From positions 7,834,303-7,898,302 of the forward strand of contig JAMXIF010001164.1 in NCBI GenBank assembly GCA_028583685.1: DNA of 64,000 bases, written 5' to 3'. This DNA comes from Petaurus breviceps papuanus. Taxonomy: Eukaryota > Chordata > Mammalia > Diprotodontia > Petauridae. Shown one piece after another: positions 61,032 through 64,000 of the stretch. Positions within the stretch are counted from its first letter, which is position 1. Each line of letters begins with the position of its first letter. Both the position numbers and the translations under genes were made by a program. The notes under the pieces are model-generated. The model was not told the origin of the DNA and did no database searches. It worked only from the letters and a program-made list of their open reading frames with translations.

Positions 61032-61705
61032 GTCGCCCCTGAGTCACTTGACCCCTGGCCTTTTTTTGCCACAGTAGGACTCTGCCACCAGACAGGGGAG
61101 CTTTTGTCCCAAATGCTGGGGTTTTCTCAGCTGCCAGAGGTATTAGTTGGGTGCCCTCTCTGAGGTCTTCACATGCTCTGGCAAGCTGGACACACACCCC
61201 AGGACCTCCACCCTAGATAGCAATCAGATCCAAGAAGGTTAAAGCAAGAGCGATTACCCCTCAGACTGGTGCTTGGTCCCCCTACACTCTGAAGGGCAGG
61301 AGCTGAAGCTGCCATGTGGGCCGGAGTCTCAGTGGCTTCTCGCCCTGTGGGGCAAAAGCCACACACTCCCATTTACTGGTCCCAAAGTCCAGACTGCACT
61401 GACCTCTCACTTTTTCCTTTGCATGTATGTGTTGATAAATCTGGAAACAGCCACAGCTGCTGCTGATCTGGAATCCCTCTGGCCATCAGCTGGGCTCTGC
61501 TCCCAGAGCACTGAGCTGGCTGATTCCTGTTGGCCTGCTAGGCTGTCCTCAGCTGGAGGTTAGCTTCTCTGTGTCATTTTGTGGGTTCTGCAGCTCCAAA
61601 GTTTGTTTAGAGTCCCCTTTTACATGGATTGGGGAAGGTGGGAGCTGGAGCAATGGGGAGGTCCTGCTTCTACTCTGCCATATTGACTCCTCCCCTCAAC
61701 TGGTT
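61032..61705 (-). promoter_or_regulatory. HAL1 5' UTR with presumed internal promoter
   Basis: About 670 bp, GC-richer than the surroundings and homologous to 12085-12800. L1-class 5' UTRs carry the internal RNA polymerase II promoter; no specific binding site was identified here. Frames inside it (67 and 111 aa on the minus strand, 96 aa on the plus strand) are not genes. Confidence 0.6.
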
Positions 61706-61721
61706 GAAAGGCATTCCTTTT

Positions 61722-62399
61722 AAATTTTATTTCATATTTCAGAAACAAGATCAGTTTTCATTTTGAGCATAGTTAACTATTACTTGAGTGTGGTAAAAGT
61801 ACAGATATCACACTCTCTCCTGGAAGTGGGTTCCTCAGTCCTTCTTGCTAGTAGCTCCTAGGACTTTGTGTGAGTCTTCAACACTAGAGTTTTCACTTTC
61901 TTTCTCACCTCATTAGTGACTTCTCATTTGTTAGTACTTTGACAATGAAACCCAACTTTCTTTTCCTAATGGTACTAGCCTTTTAGCTATTTTGTCTTGC
62001 CAATTTCCTTTTCTTTCTCCTCAGTCCTCCAAATTCCCAAATGTTCTTGAATTTCCCCTTGACAAATTCGATCTTTGAGCATCTTCACAATTCTTTTAAA
62101 ATCTCCTTCATAATTCCTTATCATCCCTGAAGCTGGGAGTAGAATATGGTATATGATTAATAAAGGTTTATCTGATTTTTCCCCAAAAGAATCTAAACTA
62201 AATCCCATATAAATTTCTCAAGTTTTGCATATTTATCTGTCCTATCAATGGTTTCCTCTTTAAACTGGTCAAGAAGAGACCTATAAACTAGAAGACTGTG
62301 ATCCTTTGTATGTCCTGTATGCTTATGTAGCAAGGAGAGGGACACACATACATTTAGGCAGTCTATCACGCTGAAGGTCATTTTCCTATAGGAAGGAAG
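61722..62399. other. unassigned sequence
   Basis: No repeat recognised. The 73-codon minus frame at 61987-62208 has a Lys/Glu-rich end but no paired splice sites and no family resemblance. Confidence 0.4.
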
Positions 62400-62632
62400 G
62401 CCACAGCTATACGCCAGGTACCATGCCTTAGCAAGCACTTTACAAATATGATTTAATTTGATCCTCACAACAACCTTGGCACATAGGTGCTACTCTTATC
62501 TCCACTGCACAGATGAAGAAACAGGTTGAGAGCTTGAGTGACTTGCCCAGGGTCACATAGCTAGTAAGTGCCTAAGGCCACATTTGAACTCAGACCTTCC
62601 TGAGTGTGGTACTCTATCCACTGTGTCGATAC
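62400..62632 (-). mobile_element. MIR SINE, antisense
   Basis: 'gccaggtaccatgccttagc', 'atttgatcctcacaacaacc', 'gatgaagaaacaggttgaga', 'gacttgcccagggtcacata', 'cactctatccactgtg'-type head ('gtggtactctatccactgtg'). Confidence 0.9.
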
Positions 62633-62634
62633 TC

Positions 62635-62768
62635 CATGATGTTGGGCAAATCACTTAACCTTGTTAGGCCTCAGTTTCCTAATCTGTAAAAAGAGAAGCT
62701 TGGCATCCATGCCTCTGAAGTCACTTTCAGTTCTGCCTCGTTGGTATCTATGATCCTTAATGCATGAT
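62635..62768 (+). mobile_element. MIR 3' half, sense
   Basis: 'gggcaaatcacttaaccttg', 'gcctcagtttcctaatctgt', 'tgcctctgaagtcactttca', 'gttctgcctcgttggtatct', 'atgatcct'. Back to back with the previous antisense MIR. Confidence 0.85.
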
Positions 62769-62944
62769 TAACAACTAGCAAAGATCAGACTATAAACAAG
62801 CACCCCACAATCCTAACCCAGGGCTCTCCCTACTGTACCATACTGGATCTTAAATTTAATACATTTAGCATGAAATTTCAAACAAGGGCTGTTTAACATG
62901 ACAGATGGACATCGGAAAAAAAATTTAGAATAATGGGACAACGG

Positions 62945-63190
62945 GTCAGCTAAGTGGAGCAGTGAATAGAGCACTAGGCCTAGAAAGGCTCCTCTTCCTG
63001 AGTTCAAATCTGGCCTCAGATACTTACTAGTTGTGTGACTTAGTCACTTAGCCCTGCTTGCCTCAGTTTCCTCATCTATAAAATGAGCTGGTGATGGGAA
63101 TGGAAAACAACTCCAGTATCTCTGCCAAGAACACTCCAAATAGAGTCCCAAAGAGTCAGGCACAAATGAAAATGGCTGAACAAAAACAAA
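62945..63190 (+). mobile_element. MAR1-like SINE, sense
   Basis: 'gtcagctaagtggagcagtg', 'aatagagcactaggcctaga', 'gagttcaaatctggcctcag', 'gcctcagtttcctcatctat', 'aaaatgagctggtgatggga', 'gtcccaaagagtcaggcaca', 'gaaaatggctgaacaaaaac'. Confidence 0.92.
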
Positions 63191-63224
63191 TTCAGAAGAC
63201 TACATGTGGTCCATCCCCTTGTTC

Positions 63225-63785
63225 TGTCTTGGTACTCTTTTCTTCTCTCCCTTCCCTTTCCATTAGCGATTTCCATCTATTCTCGTGCCTTCAAATTATC
63301 TCCTAGCCTACTGGGCTCTAGGACAGCATGCAAACTCCTCAGGCTGGCATTTAAGATGCTCCTCAGTCTGGTTCCCACCTACCTATCCAGACTACTTCCT
63401 ATTATTCTCCTTCAAACCTTCTGTGTCCCAGCCAAACTGTGTTACTGACTGCTCCCCAAACTCTACATCCTGTCTCCCTCCTCCTTGGATTCTCACAGAC
63501 TGTTCCTTGTGCTTGGAGGGTGATTCTTCCTCACCTGCCTCTGAGAACCCTAATTTTCTGAGAAGGCTGATCCCAGGTGTTACCTCCTATGCAATATTTG
63601 CCGTGATACCTGCCACCCCCACCTCTCCCATAACCAAATGTTAATGTCTTCTGCATTCTTAAATTGCCTTGTTTTTTCTTCTCTATGAACATGCTGTATT
63701 TCCCTTTCACTATAATTTCATATTTATCATCTCCAGGCTAGTACACAGTGGAGGTCTTTAAGAAATACTCATTAAATTGAATGAA
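63225..63785 (-). mobile_element. L2 LINE 3' region, antisense
   Basis: 'ggctggcatttaagatgctc', 'ctcagtctggttcccaccta', 'cagactgttccttgtgcttg', 'gaaggctgatcccaggtgtt', 'acctcctatgcaatatttgc', 'ggctagtacacagtggaggt', 'actcattaaattgaatgaaa'. The 119-codon plus frame here is antisense L2. Confidence 0.85.
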
Positions 63786-63856
63786 ATAATATTGCTACTA
63801 TAATATCATATTTTAATGTACAATGGTTTCCTTAGAATTCGAATGTATGTCAGTTG

Positions 63857-64000
63857 AAGGAACTGGAGATGACTGGCCTGGAGAAGACTAGACTCCATGA
63901 TAGTTGTCTTCAAGGATTTGAAGGACCCTCATGTGGAGAAGGTGTAACAATTGTTATACTTTGCTCCAGAGGACAGAATTAGAAGTAATGGGTAGTGGTT
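63857..64000 (+). mobile_element. CR1/L3 LINE 3' end, sense, cut by window end
   Basis: 'aactggagatgactggcctg', 'gagaagactagactccatga', 'tagttgtcttcaaggatttg', 'aaggaccctcatgtggagaa', 'tttgctccagaggacagaat', 'tagaagtaatgggtagtggt': the CR1/L3 3' order. Confidence 0.8.

Larger units (their letters stand above)
58939..61705 (-). mobile_element. HAL1-type (ORF1-only) LINE, full length, antisense, with 16-bp TSD
   Basis: 2.77 kb flanked by an exact 16-bp duplication, gaaaggcattcctttt (58923-58938 and 61706-61721). Minus-strand order: 5' UTR from 61705 (aaccagttgaggggaggagt, then 'caatatggcagagtagaagc'), ORF1, a 0.58-kb purine-rich spacer (59390-59967), a 3' UTR and a short poly-A (poly-T at 58939). 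ORF2 is absent: spacer passes directly into 3' UTR. It would have needed L1 ORF2 protein in trans, as is assumed for HAL1. The near-perfect TSD and few ORF1 breaks suggest moderate age. Confidence 0.92.

Noticed and set aside
1-64000. Endogenous retroviruses, LTR elements, Polintons or other virus-like elements
   Set aside because: I looked for LTR-type ends, primer-binding sites and gag/pol/env-like reading and recognised none; every reverse-transcriptase-like segment fits L1, CR1/L3 or RTE LINEs.

Overview
This is vertebrate nuclear DNA, almost certainly from a marsupial and more likely an Australian lineage than an American one. The evidence is the repeat content: many copies of a tRNA-derived SINE (about 150-180 bp, WSINE1/WALLSI-like), a second SINE whose tail looks RTE-derived (MAR1-like), RTE-type LINE fragments, L1 and ORF1-only HAL1-type LINEs with marsupial-style ORF1 and 3' ends, much MIR and L2, CR1/L3 LINEs, and small hAT-like elements. 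There are no prokaryotic features. The window is AT-rich and intronic or intergenic in character. Family names come from memory and were not checked against a library.

No complete host gene is visible. The only candidate host coding sequence is a pair of short plus-strand exons about 10 kb apart (45535-45572 and 55638-55702). Each has a strong acceptor and an AG|GTAAG donor. Their phases fit: joined across a split GCA codon they give an open 34-residue segment. The gene was not identified, and most of the window would then lie in its introns.

Layout. 1-6.8 kb holds MIR, MAR1 and RTE remnants around unassigned sequence. 6.8-17.7 kb is a dense nest of L1 material: a 5'-truncated L1 with target-site duplication (TSD) at 6842-7366; plus-strand reverse-transcriptase pieces at 9013-9838 and 16740-17275 that abut in the L1 consensus; and between them an antisense L1 (10545-16735) carrying a SINE, a 3'-truncated HAL1 and a palindromic hAT-like MITE. 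17.7-22.9 kb has scattered repeats, a CR1/L3 fragment and a candidate conserved noncoding block. 22.9-28.4 kb is a CR1/L3 LINE broken by a MITE, an L1 and two SINEs, followed by an L1 3' end. 28.4-38.8 kb is SINE/MIR/L2 with a 0.4-kb polypyrimidine tract. 38.8-42.9 kb is an ancient antisense L1 holding a tandem SINE dimer. 43.4 kb has a pentanucleotide array. 44-58.9 kb contains the candidate exons, MIR/L2/MAR1, hAT-like and mariner-like fragments and microsatellites. 58.9-61.7 kb is a nearly intact antisense HAL1 with a 16-bp TSD. 61.7-64 kb has MIR, MAR1, L2 and a CR1 3' end.

The nesting gives relative ages: MIR, L2, RTE and CR1 form the old layer, L1, HAL1 and MITEs are inserted into it, and tRNA-type SINEs with near-perfect TSDs are the youngest. 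No retrovirus, LTR element or other virus-like element was recognised. Open frames over 100 aa are explained by LINE sequence, low-complexity tracts or chance, except one unassigned 171-codon frame at 49050-49565.
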